Made by a program: the position numbers and the translations under genes. 64,000 bases of DNA, from contig NZ_VOHP01000001.1 in the NCBI RefSeq assembly GCF_007859205.1, positions 310,001 to 374,000 on the forward strand, written 5' to 3'. Each line of letters starts with the position of its first letter. Position 1 is the first letter of the stretch. The notes beneath the pieces are model-generated. The model saw nothing but the letters and a program-made list of their open reading frames with translations, was not told where the DNA came from and ran no database searches. This document shows positions 28,221 to 43,429 of the stretch, one piece after another. This DNA comes from Streptococcus sp. sy004 (GTDB lineage Bacteria; Bacillota; Bacilli; Lactobacillales; Streptococcaceae).

Positions 28221-29963
28221 ATGGAAACACAATCTTCTTTTAAAGTTCGAGTTCAAAAACTCGGTACGTCCTTATCAAACATGGTGATGCCAAATATCGG
28301 GGCCTTTATTGCTTGGGGTGTTTTGACTTCACTGTTCATTCCGACAGGTTGGGTACCAAATGAACAACTTGGTGCAATGGTTGGTCCAGCGATTACTTAT
28401 TTACTGCCACTTTTAATTGGTTATACAGGTGGCCACATGGTACATGGTCAACGTGGAGCAGTTGTAGGGGCCATTGCAACTTTTGGAGCGATTGCAGGAG
28501 CTTCTGTACCAATGTTTATTGGTGCTATGATTATGGGACCTCTTGGTGGTTGGTGCATCAAAAAATTTGATGAGAGCTTCCAACATAAAGTCCGTGCTGG
28601 ATTTGAAATGTTGGTTAACAATTTCTCAGCAGGTTTGATTGGGTTTGTCTTAATTATTTTGGCTTATCTTGGTGTTGGGCCAATTGTGTCAAGCTTGACT
28701 GAATGGATTGGTAATGGTGTACAAGCTATTGTTGACGCAAAATTACTACCATTGGCTAATGTTTTGGTTGAGCCATCAAAAATTCTCTTCTTGAATAATG
28801 CGATTAACCACGGTATTTTCACTCCATTGGGAGCAGAACAAGTAGCTAAAACTGGTAAATCTATTCTCTTTTTGATTGAGGCTAATCCTGGTCCTGGTTT
28901 AGGTATCTTACTTGCCTATGGTCTATTTGGTAAAGGATCTGCTAAATCATCATCTTGGGGAGCTAGTGTGATTCATTTCTTAGGTGGGATTCATGAAATC
29001 TATTTCCCTTATGTGATGATGAAACCTTTGATGTTTTTAGCTGTTATTGCTGGTGGGGTGTCTGGTACCTTTGTGAATCAACTATTGGGTTCAGGTTTGA
29101 CAGGTGCTGCATCGCCAGGTTCAATTATTGCCATTCTGGGAATGACAGCAAAAGGTAGCTATCTTTCAGTTATTTCCGGTGTATTGGTTGGTGCAGTTGT
29201 GGCATTCTTAGTTGCTTCAATCATTTTGAAAACAGATAAATCAGATGATGACAAACTGGCTGAAGCTCAGGCAGCAACAAAATCAGCTAAGGCTCAAGCT
29301 AAAGGTCAAGTAGTACCAATTTCAGCAGATATTTCAACAGATAATGTTAAACAAATTATTTTTGCTTGCGATGCCGGTATGGGTAGTTCAGCTATGGGAG
29401 CGTCACTCTTGCGTGATAAAGTTAAAAAAGCAGGCTTGACGATTCCTGTTACCAATAAAGCTATTTCAAATTTAACAGATGAAGCTAATGTCCTCATCGT
29501 TACCCAAGAAGAATTGGCGGCTCGTGCAGCCCAACGTACACCAAGTGCTACTCATGTGGCAGTAGATAACTTCCTAACGTCACCAAAATATGACGAAATC
29601 ATCGCAAAATTATCGGGTCAGCATTTTATGACAGATGAAGTGACCACTGTAGAGTCAGTATCAGAGGTTGATTTAAATTATATCGATGAGGTAGTATTTG
29701 CTTACGGTAAAGCTCAAGGTTCTGCCACAATGGGACAAGAAATTCTTCGAGCTATTTTCAAAAATAAAGGCATTCAAATTCCAGTAGCTACGGTACCTTA
29801 TGAACAATTAAACGAGCATAATGCTAAAAATATTCTAGTAGTCACAACGATTGCTAAACAGTCAGAAGTACAAGCCGCTGCCCCAAATGCTCAACTTTTA
29901 GTTGTAGATAGTTTAGTAACAACACCAGAATATGATAAAATTGTTGAGCGAATGCACAAATAA
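28221..29963 (+). CDS. mtlA: Mannitol-specific PTS transporter, IICB component with a second degenerate IIB domain
   Basis: Imports mannitol and phosphorylates it to mannitol-1-phosphate. The IIC membrane domain (1 to about 340) has several helices and the substrate loop GGIHEIYFPYVMMKP. A IIB domain starts near 378 with phospho-Cys383 in FACDAGMGSSAMG. A second copy starts near 490 as FAYGKAQGSATMG, with Tyr495 in place of the cysteine, and repeats the later segments (VDSLVTTPEYDKIV compared with VDNFLTSPKYDEII). Total 580 aa. I start at ATG 28221 after AAAGGAGAAG. First gene of mtlA-R-F-D. Confidence 0.95.
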   Translation: METQSSFKVRVQKLGTSLSNMVMPNIGAFIAWGVLTSLFIPTGWVPNEQLGAMVGPAITYLLPLLIGYTGGHMVHGQRGAVVGAIATFGAIAGASVPMFIGAMIMGPLGGWCIKKFDESFQHKVRAGFEMLVNNFSAGLIGFVLIILAYLGVGPIVSSLTEWIGNGVQAIVDAKLLPLANVLVEPSKILFLNNAINHGIFTPLGAEQVAKTGKSILFLIEANPGPGLGILLAYGLFGKGSAKSSSWGASVIHFLGGIHEIYFPYVMMKPLMFLAVIAGGVSGTFVNQLLGSGLTGAASPGSIIAILGMTAKGSYLSVISGVLVGAVVAFLVASIILKTDKSDDDKLAEAQAATKSAKAQAKGQVVPISADISTDNVKQIIFACDAGMGSSAMGASLLRDKVKKAGLTIPVTNKAISNLTDEANVLIVTQEELAARAAQRTPSATHVAVDNFLTSPKYDEIIAKLSGQHFMTDEVTTVESVSEVDLNYIDEVVFAYGKAQGSATMGQEILRAIFKNKGIQIPVATVPYEQLNEHNAKNILVVTTIAKQSEVQAAAPNAQLLVVDSLVTTPEYDKIVERMHK

Positions 29964-29990
29964 TTTGATAAAAATAGTATAATAAACAAT

Positions 29991-31943
29991 ATGTTACTAA
30001 CCAAAAGAGAAGAACAACTAGTGAAAGCTTTCCTCCAAGTAGGGAAGCTTTCATTGAAAGAAATCTCAGATATTTTACAAGTTTCCTCAAGAACCGTTTA
30101 TCGAACGCTATCGGAGCTAACTGACACCTTAGCCAGTCAAGACATTAAAATTGTCAAGGAAGGAAAAAAATATCATCTGATAGGAGACGTTAGTCGGTTA
30201 TCTGATTTACAAGCGATAGACGTTTATGATAGCCATGAACGGTTAATCTTAACCACTTATCGTTTGCTGACGAGTTCAGCTCCTATTATCAATGAAGAAC
30301 TTCAAGATTTTTTTGGTGTTTCTAATGTGACAGTGATTCAAGATATATCAGAAATTGAAAAGCGATTTAAAGAGTTTGAACTTTTTATCCATCGGAAAAA
30401 AGGCTATCAAATTGAAGGGGCAACTATTCAAAAACGGCGTTGTTTAGCCATTCTCCTTAGTAACGCGATTTCTATTCAGGATTTTTGGCAAGATAACTAT
30501 AGTCGATTTTCAATCTTGGATTGTCATCAAATTCAGCAGGCACGTCTTACTTTTGAAACACATCAACAGGCTCTGGGGGAGATTGATCCTAAGTTGAAAC
30601 AATTTTTGATTATTCTATTAGGCTTAGCAGATAATCAAAAAGAACTGTTAACAGCTGTCAATGTTTCTAAGGAAGCTTTGGATTTTTCACAGAAAATTTT
30701 TGCTGATTTGGCTAAAGCTACCAAGAAGTTTTACAATTTACAAGAGATTATTTATTTTGCAAATTTACTTGACGAGTTAATTATTAAACGCCAAGAGGTA
30801 CCTTTATTTAGAGAAAAATTTGATAGCGAGTTTTACTATAGCGTGTCTCAACTAATTGATGCCGTCTCACGTTTTACAAAGATTGATTTTTTTCGAGATA
30901 AACTTTTATTCAAATTATTGTTCAATCATCTCCGTCTCAGTCTAGCTGTTCCAATTCTATTTCCTGAACAAGTAAGACTACCTATCGCTTATTTAGAAAC
31001 CCAACAAAATCAATTTTTATATCATATCATTAGCTTGGTCATGCAGGACATTTTTCCAAACTTCCTGCAAAATGAATTTGAATATGAGTTGGTGACCTTA
31101 CATTTTACTTCCAGTTTAAGAAGAAGTCCAGATATTTATCCTATTCGGCTTTTACTTGTAACAGACGAACGTCCCTTGACAGTCAGTGTCTTGGTTTCCA
31201 AAATCAAAAATATTGCCCCTTTTGTTGAATTGATTGATGTCAAAAGCACAACAAGTTTATCTCAAATCGACAGAAAGCAGTATGATTATTGGTTGACGAC
31301 AAAGCCACTTCCAAATCATGACATTGAGTTAATTTCTACATTTCCCAATACTCAAGAAATTCTCTCTTTACAAAAAACGCTTCAAGATATTCAGGAACAT
31401 CGGACAATTTCTAGACGTCACGATCTTATTCCACAACAGGCCTATGATTTGCAAAAATACTTGGAAGCGTCTAGCCAACTGTTACAGCATTTCAAACTGT
31501 TTGTTTTAGATAGCCCAAAAGATTTTGAATCATCTGTTAAAAGAATTGTACAACATTTGGATTTTGTTGGCGATCGTCAGTACCTTGTTGATAAACTTTT
31601 ATCTCGTTTTAAATTAAGTCCAATGGCTATTCCAAACACCAATCTAGCTCTAATTCATACCCAATCTCATACGGTGACAGAAAGTCAGTTTCTAATTGCT
31701 GATTTAACTGACTCAGTACCTACAGTTTCGATGAACTATCAAAATGAGAGCGTTCGACGAATTTTAGTCATGTTAACAAAAATGGGAGAAAAAGAAGAAA
31801 TTCGAGAGTTAATGACTGCGATCAGTCAATCTATAATAGAAAGCAATCTTTATACAGAAATTTACCGTACCGGTAATCAAGAAATTATCTATCAGTTACT
31901 CAATACGATATTTACTGAAAAAATTAAGAAATTGGAGAATTAA
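29991..31943 (+). CDS. mtlR: Mannitol operon activator MtlR (PRD-containing)
   Basis: Transcription activator of the mannitol operon, with activity set by PTS phosphorylation. It has an N-terminal helix-turn-helix ([30 protein letters not shown] region, about 1-60), a second helical domain, two PRD modules, a IIB-like domain around 380-470 and a C-terminal IIA-like domain. At 650 aa it is the usual MtlR length. A TATAAT at 29978-29983 ends 8 bases before the ATG, with no Shine-Dalgarno, so the gene may also be read from its own leaderless transcript. mtlF follows after 1 base. Confidence 0.93.
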   Translation: MLLTKREEQLVKAFLQVGKLSLKEISDILQVSSRTVYRTLSELTDTLASQDIKIVKEGKKYHLIGDVSRLSDLQAIDVYDSHERLILTTYRLLTSSAPIINEELQDFFGVSNVTVIQDISEIEKRFKEFELFIHRKKGYQIEGATIQKRRCLAILLSNAISIQDFWQDNYSRFSILDCHQIQQARLTFETHQQALGEIDPKLKQFLIILLGLADNQKELLTAVNVSKEALDFSQKIFADLAKATKKFYNLQEIIYFANLLDELIIKRQEVPLFREKFDSEFYYSVSQLIDAVSRFTKIDFFRDKLLFKLLFNHLRLSLAVPILFPEQVRLPIAYLETQQNQFLYHIISLVMQDIFPNFLQNEFEYELVTLHFTSSLRRSPDIYPIRLLLVTDERPLTVSVLVSKIKNIAPFVELIDVKSTTSLSQIDRKQYDYWLTTKPLPNHDIELISTFPNTQEILSLQKTLQDIQEHRTISRRHDLIPQQAYDLQKYLEASSQLLQHFKLFVLDSPKDFESSVKRIVQHLDFVGDRQYLVDKLLSRFKLSPMAIPNTNLALIHTQSHTVTESQFLIADLTDSVPTVSMNYQNESVRRILVMLTKMGEKEEIRELMTAISQSIIESNLYTEIYRTGNQEIIYQLLNTIFTEKIKKLEN

Positions 31944-31944
31944 A

Positions 31945-32382
31945 ATGGAATTTCAAAAACAACTAGTTAAATTAAATCAAGCCTTTGCAACAAAAGAAGA
32001 AGCCATTCGTTACTGTGGGCGTCAACTTTTTGAAGCAGGTCATGTTAATGAATCGTATATTGAAGCCATGATTCAGCGTGATAAAGACTTATCGGTGTAT
32101 ATGGGGAATTTTATTGCCATTCCTCACGGAACTGATGCGGCTAAAAAAGACGTGCTATCATCGGGCATTACCATTGTTCAAGTTCCAACAGGTGTTAATT
32201 TTGGTACCGAAGATGATCCCCAAGTTGCCACTATTCTTTTTGGTATTGCAGGACTTGGAGATGAACATTTGGAAATTATTCAAAAAATTTCGATTTTCTG
32301 TGCAGATGTTGATAATGTCGTGAAATTAGCTGATGCACAATCAGCAGACGAAGTGGTTGCTCTACTCAATAGCGTCGCTTAA
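31945..32382 (+). CDS. mtlF: Mannitol-specific PTS EIIA component
   Basis: Cytoplasmic IIA protein that takes phosphate from HPr and passes it to the IIB domain of MtlA. The active-site His61 lies in [10 protein letters not shown]. Other family blocks are [16 protein letters not shown] at the start and [14 protein letters not shown]. At 145 aa it is normal. It is 1 base after mtlR and 27 bases before mtlD. Confidence 0.95.
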   Translation: MEFQKQLVKLNQAFATKEEAIRYCGRQLFEAGHVNESYIEAMIQRDKDLSVYMGNFIAIPHGTDAAKKDVLSSGITIVQVPTGVNFGTEDDPQVATILFGIAGLGDEHLEIIQKISIFCADVDNVVKLADAQSADEVVALLNSVA

Positions 32383-32409
32383 TTGATTACCAAGAAAGAG
32401 GACAGGGAA

Positions 32410-33555
32410 ATGAAAAAAGCAGTTCATTTTGGAGCAGGCAATATTGGCCGTGGCTTTATTGGTGAAATTTTATTTGAAAATGGATTTGAAATCGCTTTTG
32501 TTGATGTTAATGAAAAGATTATTGATGCCTTGAATGTACGTGGAACTTATGAGATTGAAGTTGCTGAAGAAGGGCAACGCCATATTATAGTGTCTGGTGT
32601 GCGTGGTATCAATAATGCGAAACATCCAGAAAAGGTTGTCGCTGCCATTGCAGAGGCATCAATTGTAACAACAGCTATTGGCCCCAATATTTTGCCGTTT
32701 ATTGCTGAATTGATTGCAAAAGGTATTGAGGCTCGTCAAGCAATAGGAAATACGACACCTTTAGATATTTTAGCTTGTGAAAATATGATTGGTGGGTCTG
32801 ATTTTCTAAATCAAGAAGTGCAAAAACACTTATCAGAAGATGGGTTGGCTTTTGCAAAAGACTATATTGGTTTTCCTAATTCAGCAGTGGATCGCATCGT
32901 TCCAGCTCAGAGCCACGATGATCCATTATTTGTGATTGTAGAACCTTTTAATGAATGGGTAGTAGAAACCAATCACATGAAAAATCCTGATTTAAAATTA
33001 GAGAATGTTCATTATGTGACAGATTTAGAGCCATTTATTGAACGAAAACTTTTTTCTGTTAATTCAGGCCACGCAACTGCAGCCTATACAGGTGCCTATT
33101 ATGGAGCTAAGACAATCTTAGAATCCTTAAAACATGCCACTGTTAGAAGTAACGTGGAAGCTGTTTTAGCAGAAATCCGTTGTTTGTTAGTTAATAAATG
33201 GGATTTTGATGAGTCTGCTTTAGCAGACTACCACAAGGTTATCCTAACTCGGTTCGAAAATCCTTTTATTGTAGATGATATTAGTCGAGTGGCTCGTACT
33301 CCTATTCGAAAACTTGGGTTTGATGAACGGTTTATTCGTCCAATTCGCGAACTCAAGGAACGAGGATTGTCTTATCAACAATTATTACAAACGGTGGCTT
33401 ATACCTTTACTTACACTGATGCTACTGACGAACAAGCTGTTCAATTGCAAAACCTTCTTGTTCAAAAACCATTAAAAGAAGTGGTTAAGGAAGTCACTCA
33501 TTTAGCCGATCAAGAGTTACTTGATGAAATTGTTGCTAAAATAGAAGCTAATTAA
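32410..33555 (+). CDS. mtlD: Mannitol-1-phosphate 5-dehydrogenase
   Basis: NAD-dependent conversion of mannitol-1-phosphate to fructose-6-phosphate. The NAD-binding loop [12 protein letters not shown] starts at residue 7. The catalytic Lys region is [12 protein letters not shown], conserved in the long-chain dehydrogenase family. I start at ATG 32410 (381 aa), preceded by AAAGAGGACAGGGAA. A TTG at 32383 is in frame but directly abuts the mtlF stop. Terminator at 33562-33598. Confidence 0.95.
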   Translation: MKKAVHFGAGNIGRGFIGEILFENGFEIAFVDVNEKIIDALNVRGTYEIEVAEEGQRHIIVSGVRGINNAKHPEKVVAAIAEASIVTTAIGPNILPFIAELIAKGIEARQAIGNTTPLDILACENMIGGSDFLNQEVQKHLSEDGLAFAKDYIGFPNSAVDRIVPAQSHDDPLFVIVEPFNEWVVETNHMKNPDLKLENVHYVTDLEPFIERKLFSVNSGHATAAYTGAYYGAKTILESLKHATVRSNVEAVLAEIRCLLVNKWDFDESALADYHKVILTRFENPFIVDDISRVARTPIRKLGFDERFIRPIRELKERGLSYQQLLQTVAYTFTYTDATDEQAVQLQNLLVQKPLKEVVKEVTHLADQELLDEIVAKIEAN

Positions 33556-33561
33556 CGTTAA

Positions 33562-33598
33562 TCATCGTCCTTTCGCATAGAAGGGCGATGGTTTGTCT
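33562..33598 (+). terminator. Terminator of the mannitol operon
   Basis: Arms CATCGTCCTT and AAGGGCGATG with a GU pair, then a T-rich stretch. Confidence 0.65.
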
Positions 33599-33626
33599 TT
33601 TACGACGATAAACTAACGTTTGTTTT

Positions 33627-35620
<1,994 letters not shown>

Positions 35621-35621
35621 A

Positions 35622-36635
35622 ATGGTACAAGAAACCAAGCGAGCACGTTTAATCTACAATCCTGTTTCTGGACAGGAAATCATGAAAAAACATATAGCAG
35701 ATGTGTTACATATTTTGGAGCAGCTTGGCTATGAAGCGTCAGCCTTTCAGACAACTGCAGAACCTAACTCTGCCATGGATGAAGCGACAAGAGCAGCTCT
35801 GACAGGTTTTGATTTAGTGATTGCAGCTGGTGGTGATGGCACAATCAATGAAGTTGTTAATGGTATTGCTCCCTTGAAACAACGCCCACATATGGCCATT
35901 ATACCGACTGGAACAACCAATGATTTTGCTCGTGCCCTTAAAATTCCACGGAACAATCCGATTGAAGCCGCTAAAATCATCGGCAAACAACAACTGGTGT
36001 ATCAAGATATTGGCTTAGCCTATCAAGATAGCTATTTTATCAATATTGCAGCGACAGGTAGCTTGACAGAATTGACCTATAGTGTGCCGAGTAATATGAA
36101 AACCATGTTTGGCTACCTAGCCTATTTGGCAAAAGGAGTAGAGCTGTTGCCTCAAATTAGTAATGCACCAGTCAAGATTACTTATGATGATGGTGTTTTT
36201 GAAGGAGATGTCTCTATGATTTTCGCTGCCCTGACCAATTCAGTTGGTGGCTTTGAGCAAATCGCCCCCGATGCTAAATTAGATGATGGGAATTTCACCT
36301 TAATCTTGGTTAAGACAGATAACTTTTTAGAGATTAGTCACTTGATTAGTTTGGTCATTCAAGGAGGAAAGCACATCGAAGATCCTCGTGTAGAATATAT
36401 CAAGACCAGTCAGTTAACGATTGAACCACAAAGTGACCAGCGAATGATGATTAACTTAGATGGTGAATATGGTGGGGACGCACCGATTACATTGAGAAAC
36501 TTAAAAAATCACATTAGTTTTTTTGCCAATACTGACGAGATTTCTGGCGAAGCTCTCAGTTTTGACCCAGAATTAAAAGAAATAGCTGAAAAATTTGCTC
36601 ATAAAGTAGAAGACTTAGGCGAGACAGAGAACTAG
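35622..36635 (+). CDS. Diacylglycerol/lipid kinase family protein (DagK/DgkB)
   Basis: Soluble lipid kinase of the YegS/DgkB family, which recycles diacylglycerol released by lipoteichoic acid synthesis into phosphatidic acid. Signature GGDGTINEVVNGI near residue 70 and the nucleotide loop IPTGTTNDFARALKIP near 98. A C-terminal acidic/metal-binding segment holds DAKLDDG. At 337 aa, about 30 residues longer than usual, with an extra tail after FFAN. Starts 1 base after the ligA stop. The substrate is inferred. Confidence 0.88.
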   Translation: MVQETKRARLIYNPVSGQEIMKKHIADVLHILEQLGYEASAFQTTAEPNSAMDEATRAALTGFDLVIAAGGDGTINEVVNGIAPLKQRPHMAIIPTGTTNDFARALKIPRNNPIEAAKIIGKQQLVYQDIGLAYQDSYFINIAATGSLTELTYSVPSNMKTMFGYLAYLAKGVELLPQISNAPVKITYDDGVFEGDVSMIFAALTNSVGGFEQIAPDAKLDDGNFTLILVKTDNFLEISHLISLVIQGGKHIEDPRVEYIKTSQLTIEPQSDQRMMINLDGEYGGDAPITLRNLKNHISFFANTDEISGEALSFDPELKEIAEKFAHKVEDLGETEN

Positions 36636-36662
36636 AAAGTGTCTAGTTCTCTGTCTTTTTAT
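36625..36662 (+). terminator. Terminator of ligA-dagK
   Basis: Long stem with arms AGACAGAGAACTAGA and TCTAGTTCTCTGTCT, followed by a T run. Confidence 0.85.
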
Positions 36663-36753
36663 CATCAAAGAGAAGATTACAGACCTTGATTTTCAAAAGG
36701 TCAGGAAAGGTTTAATATATCAAAGAAAAACGGCTTTTATTTCTCTATTTTGA

Positions 36754-36782
36754 TTGACATTTTTAAAAAATAGGACTAGACT
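36754..36782 (+). promoter_or_regulatory. Promoter of the ATP synthase operon
   Basis: TTGACA at 36754-36759 and TAGACT at 36777-36782, spacer 17. Confidence 0.7.
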
Positions 36783-36822
36783 TAAAAGAGTAAAAAATAT
36801 TATATCTAAAGGAGGATTCATA

Positions 36823-37023
36823 ATGAATCTAGCGATTTTAGCCCTAGGGCTTGCAGTAATGGGTGTTAGTATTGGTGAAGGCTTGTTAGTAGCCAATATT
36901 GCTAAGGCAGCAGCTCGTCAACCAGAGATGTTTGACAAACTTCGTGCCTTGATGTTCTTAGGTGTAGCCTTTATTGAGGGAACATTCTTCATTCTCTTCG
37001 TCTTTACTTTCTTGGTCAAGTAA
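36823..37023 (+). CDS. atpE: ATP synthase F0 subunit c
   Basis: Membrane rotor subunit of the F-ATPase. Two helices with the loop [11 protein letters not shown]. The proton-carrying carboxylate is Glu52 in AFIEGTFF. Another acidic residue, Glu19 in SIGEG, sits in the first helix. Start is ATG 36823 after AAAGGAGG (66 aa). Streptococci place c before a. Confidence 0.97.
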   Translation: MNLAILALGLAVMGVSIGEGLLVANIAKAAARQPEMFDKLRALMFLGVAFIEGTFFILFVFTFLVK

Positions 37024-37056
37024 ACCAAGTTTCTAGATTAACAAGGAGGGAATCAA

Positions 37057-37770
37057 TTGGAAACATTAACCAATCCCAGTATGACCTTGTTTGGTATTGA
37101 GTTTGATTTGACCATTCTAGCCATGTCGCTAATTACAGTATTAGTCGTTTTTGGTCTAGTTGCTTGGTCCACTAGAAAATTGACCATCAAACCCAAGGGT
37201 AAGCAAAATGTCATAGAATACCTTTATGATTTTGTGCGTGAAACCATTAGTCCTAAACTGGGAAAATATACAGATAATTATAGTCTTTTCTTCTTTGTCT
37301 TGTTCTTGTTTCTCATTGTTGCCAATAATCTAGGCTTACTAGTTAAATTAGAAACGGAACATTTTAATTTATGGACCTCGCCAACTTCTGTTTTTGCAGT
37401 TGATTTGACCCTTGCCGGTATCATAGCAGTAATTTGCCATGTGGAAGGGATTCGAAAGAATGGCTTGAAGGGCTATTTAGCTGGTTTTACACAACCACAT
37501 CCAGCCATGTTACCGATGAATATTCTTGAAGAAGTGACCAGCATTTTGTCTCTATCATTACGTTTGTTTGGTAATATTTTTGTTGGTGAAGTCATGACCA
37601 GTCTAATCTTACAAATGCCAAGTGCAAGTATTGTTTTGGCACCTTTTGCTTTTATTCTTAATATGCTGTGGGCAGGATTTTCGATTTTTATCTCATGCAT
37701 TCAAGCATACGTCTTTATCATTCTGTCGTCAACTTATTTAGGAAATAAAATCAATTCAGAAGAAGAATAA
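37057..37770 (+). CDS. atpB: ATP synthase F0 subunit a
   Basis: Stator membrane subunit containing the proton channels. Multi-helix protein with LSLSLRLFGNIFVGEV, which holds the essential Arg, and a late helix LWAGFSIFISCIQAYVFIILS. Start codon is TTG 37057, 6 bases after AGGAGGG. No ATG fits better. 237 aa. Confidence 0.95.
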   Translation: METLTNPSMTLFGIEFDLTILAMSLITVLVVFGLVAWSTRKLTIKPKGKQNVIEYLYDFVRETISPKLGKYTDNYSLFFFVLFLFLIVANNLGLLVKLETEHFNLWTSPTSVFAVDLTLAGIIAVICHVEGIRKNGLKGYLAGFTQPHPAMLPMNILEEVTSILSLSLRLFGNIFVGEVMTSLILQMPSASIVLAPFAFILNMLWAGFSIFISCIQAYVFIILSSTYLGNKINSEEE

Positions 37771-37784
37771 GAAAGGAATAAACT

Positions 37785-38279
37785 ATGTCGTTATTGTTTA
37801 ATGCGACCAGTCTTGGTAACATCATCATTACGCTGGGCTCCATTCTTCTATTAGTCGTTTTAATCAAGAAATTTTCTTGGCAACAGTTGACTGCTGTTTT
37901 TAAAGAACGTGAAGAAAAGATTGCTCAAGATATTGATGGTGCGGAAACGGCACGTTGTCAGGCAGAGGTTTTTGCAGATAAACGTCAAGCTGAATTAGCT
38001 ACTGCACGTCAAGAAGCAGGACGAATTATTGATAGTGCCAAGGAAACTGGTGCACTTCAAGGTGCTAAAATAATTGAGCAAGCAGAAGCAGATGCTAAGC
38101 AACTGAAAGAACAAGCCGAGCAGGATATTATTCAGTCTAAAACAGAAGCTTTGGCCGATATTAAGGGAGAAATCTCTGATTTAACCGTTGCTTTAGCTGA
38201 AAAAATGATGTTGACGCAATTAGATCAGCAAAAACAAAGTCAATTGATTGATCAATACTTGGAGCAGTTGGGAGAATAG
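37785..38279 (+). CDS. atpF: ATP synthase F0 subunit b
   Basis: Peripheral stalk. One N-terminal membrane helix (about 10-26) and a long, charged Ala/Gln/Glu-rich coiled coil. 164 aa. SD AAAGGAA. Between atpB and atpH in canonical order. Confidence 0.95.
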   Translation: MSLLFNATSLGNIIITLGSILLLVVLIKKFSWQQLTAVFKEREEKIAQDIDGAETARCQAEVFADKRQAELATARQEAGRIIDSAKETGALQGAKIIEQAEADAKQLKEQAEQDIIQSKTEALADIKGEISDLTVALAEKMMLTQLDQQKQSQLIDQYLEQLGE

Positions 38280-38282
38280 TGA

Positions 38283-38807
38283 ATGAAACAGGTCATTGAG
38301 CAATATGCAAAAAGTATCGTCGAGGTTGCAACAGAAAAAAATTGCTTGTCACAGCTTGATCAAGAACTGTCGAACTTTATCCAACTAGGACAAGAGCATC
38401 AATTACCGAGTTTATTAGCTAGGCAATCTTATGATCGTCAAGCTAAGATAAAGCTTGTTAGGTTATTTCAAGAGTCTAGTTCAGTATATCTGAAAAATTT
38501 TCTTGAGGTAATTTTACAAAATGAGCGAGAAGCTCTTCTTTTTCCTATTTTTGAAACGGCTCTTGCAAAAATTAATCAGCTCAGAGGTAGTTTTGATGTT
38601 CATCTAACCAGTGCTCAAGCCTTGTCTGACAAGCAAAAGCAACGTCTTTTGAAAATGGTTAAACATAAATTCGACCTGGAACCTCGTCAGTTGATTGAGC
38701 ATATTGATCCAAGTTTAATTGGAGGGTTTATTGTATCAGCTAACAACAAGGTGCTTGATACAAGTATTCGTCGTCAATTACAAGACTTCAAATTAAAATT
38801 AAAATAG
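38283..38807 (+). CDS. atpH: ATP synthase F1 subunit delta
   Basis: Links the peripheral stalk to the F1 head. 174 aa with the family's C-terminal pattern LIEHIDPSLIGGFIVSANNKVLDTSIRRQL. Starts 3 bases after the atpF stop. Confidence 0.95.
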   Translation: MKQVIEQYAKSIVEVATEKNCLSQLDQELSNFIQLGQEHQLPSLLARQSYDRQAKIKLVRLFQESSSVYLKNFLEVILQNEREALLFPIFETALAKINQLRGSFDVHLTSAQALSDKQKQRLLKMVKHKFDLEPRQLIEHIDPSLIGGFIVSANNKVLDTSIRRQLQDFKLKLK

Positions 38808-38819
38808 AAAGTGGTGTGA

Positions 38820-40328
<1,509 letters not shown>

Positions 40329-40339
40329 GGGGGTAACAG

Positions 40340-41221
40340 ATGGCAGGATCTCTTAGCGAAATTAAAGGAAAAATTGTTTCTACTGAAAAAACCAGTAAAA
40401 TTACGAGTGCTATGCGTATGGTGTCATCTGCTAAATTGGTGAAATCAGAGCAGGCGACTAAAGATTTTCAGCTCTATGCCAGTCGAGTTCGCCAAATCAC
40501 GACAGATTTGCTAAAAAGCGAGTTAATTTTTGGTTCTGATAATGCGATGTTGGTCGCTAGACCTGTTAAGAAGACGGCTTATTTAGTCATTACTTCTGAC
40601 AAGGGATTGGTTGGCGGCTATAATTCAAAAATTCTTAAAGCCGTTATGGAAATGATTGCAGATTATCATGATAATAATCCTAATGAATATACCATTATTT
40701 CTATTGGTAGTGTTGGTTCAGACTTTTTTAAAGCTAGAGGAATGAATGTTAGTTTTGAACTACGTGGTTTAGAAGATCAGCCAAGCTTTGAAGAAGTCAG
40801 AAAAATTATCTCTCAATCTGTTGAGATGTATCAAGAAGAAATTTTTGATAAACTCTATGTTTGCTATAATCATCATGTCAATAGCTTGACGAGTCAAGTC
40901 AGGGTTCAACAAATGTTACCCATCGTTGATTTAATTGCAGAGGAAGCAAGAGAGAATAAAGAAGCTGTCTTTGAATTAGAACCAAGCAGAGAAGCAATTT
41001 TAAAACAATTACTCCCACAATATACAGAAAGTTTAATCTATGGTGCGATTATTGATGCTAAAACGGCAGAGCATGCAGCAGGTATGACTGCCATGCAAAC
41101 AGCAACGGATAATGCCCATCAAATTATCAATGATTTAACCATTCAGTATAATCGTGCAAGGCAAGCTACTATCACTCAAGAAATTACTGAAATTGTAGCA
41201 GGTGCCAATGCCTTGGAGTAG
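40340..41221 (+). CDS. atpG: ATP synthase F1 subunit gamma
   Basis: Central rotor shaft. N-terminal helix [24 protein letters not shown] and C-terminal helix [22 protein letters not shown], the two arms of the coiled coil that turns inside the hexamer. 293 aa. SD AAGGGGG. Confidence 0.96.
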   Translation: MAGSLSEIKGKIVSTEKTSKITSAMRMVSSAKLVKSEQATKDFQLYASRVRQITTDLLKSELIFGSDNAMLVARPVKKTAYLVITSDKGLVGGYNSKILKAVMEMIADYHDNNPNEYTIISIGSVGSDFFKARGMNVSFELRGLEDQPSFEEVRKIISQSVEMYQEEIFDKLYVCYNHHVNSLTSQVRVQQMLPIVDLIAEEARENKEAVFELEPSREAILKQLLPQYTESLIYGAIIDAKTAEHAAGMTAMQTATDNAHQIINDLTIQYNRARQATITQEITEIVAGANALE

Positions 41222-41234
41222 AAGTATTAGTTAG

Positions 41235-42653
<1,419 letters not shown>

Positions 42654-42665
42654 TGAGGTAGGCTT

Positions 42666-43085
42666 ATGGCAGAAATGACAGTACAAATTGTCACACCAGA
42701 CGGTATTCGTTACAACCATAAAGCAAGCTTTATTTCCATTAGAACACCAGATGGTGAAATGGGAATTTTACCTAATCATGTTAATTTAATTGCACCGTTA
42801 GAAGTGCATGAGATGAAAATCCGTCGAACTGATCATGATAGTCATGTCGATTGGGTAGCCGTGAATAAGGGCGTTATTGAAGTAAAAGATAACGTGGTAA
42901 CCATTATTGCTGATTCGGCAGAGCGTGATTGCGACATTGACTTAAGTCGGGCAAAACGTGCCAAAGTTAGAGCCGAAAAAGAATTGGCAGAAGCTGAAAA
43001 AACTCATCGAGTGGATGAGATGGAAAGAGCTAAGGTTGCTCTTCAACGTGCGATTAACCGTATTCGTGTTGGTAATCATCGTTAA
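42666..43085 (+). CDS. atpC: ATP synthase F1 subunit epsilon
   Basis: Rotor foot with an N-terminal beta-sandwich (residues 1-85, ending [15 protein letters not shown]) and a C-terminal helical hairpin, which can inhibit ATP hydrolysis. 139 aa. Last gene of atpEBFHAGDC; followed by a strong hairpin. Confidence 0.95.
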   Translation: MAEMTVQIVTPDGIRYNHKASFISIRTPDGEMGILPNHVNLIAPLEVHEMKIRRTDHDSHVDWVAVNKGVIEVKDNVVTIIADSAERDCDIDLSRAKRAKVRAEKELAEAEKTHRVDEMERAKVALQRAINRIRVGNHR

Positions 43086-43088
43086 AAA

Positions 43089-43125
43089 GAAAAGAGTAGG
43101 CAAAGTGTTGCCTACTCTTTTTAAT
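43089..43125 (+). terminator. Terminator of the ATP synthase operon
   Basis: Arms AAAGAGTAGGCAA and TTGCCTACTCTTT, followed by T residues. Confidence 0.85.
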
Positions 43126-43135
43126 GTCAAAAATT

Positions 43136-43163
43136 TTGAGAAGTTCTCTAAAACTGCTATAAT
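43136..43163 (+). promoter_or_regulatory. Promoter of the DUF1146 gene, 7 bases from the start codon
   Basis: TTGAGA at 43136-43141, 16-base spacer, TGC extended -10, and TATAAT at 43158-43163. The ATG begins at 43170 with no Shine-Dalgarno. Confidence 0.65.
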
Positions 43164-43169
43164 AAAAAC

Positions 43170-43403
43170 ATGGAACTAATAGAAAATACCATCAATCTTT
43201 TTAGTCATTTTATTTTTATTAGCCTTTTTCATCAATTATTTTACCAATTATTTGATTGGTCGCGTATCATCAAGGTTAATCAAGATAATGGCTGGAGATT
43301 AAGGCTCTTTATTTTGCTTTTAAGTATTGCTTTAGGCTATTTAGTCAGCAATTTTGTTTTAGATGTTCTTAGTTTTAGTCGCTTAATCATGTGGCGCAAT
43401 TAA
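43170..43403 (+). CDS. DUF1146 family small membrane protein (YwzB-like)
   Basis: 77-residue protein with two hydrophobic helices (about 10-27 and 45-65), placed between the ATP synthase operon and murA. This position is conserved in many Firmicutes (ywzB before murAA). Function unknown. The -10 box ends 6 bases before the ATG and no ribosome-binding site is seen, which points to a leaderless message. Confidence 0.8.
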   Translation: MELIENTINLFSHFIFISLFHQLFYQLFDWSRIIKVNQDNGWRLRLFILLLSIALGYLVSNFVLDVLSFSRLIMWRN

Positions 43404-43429
43404 CTTTAAGAAAAAAGAATGGAGAAATC

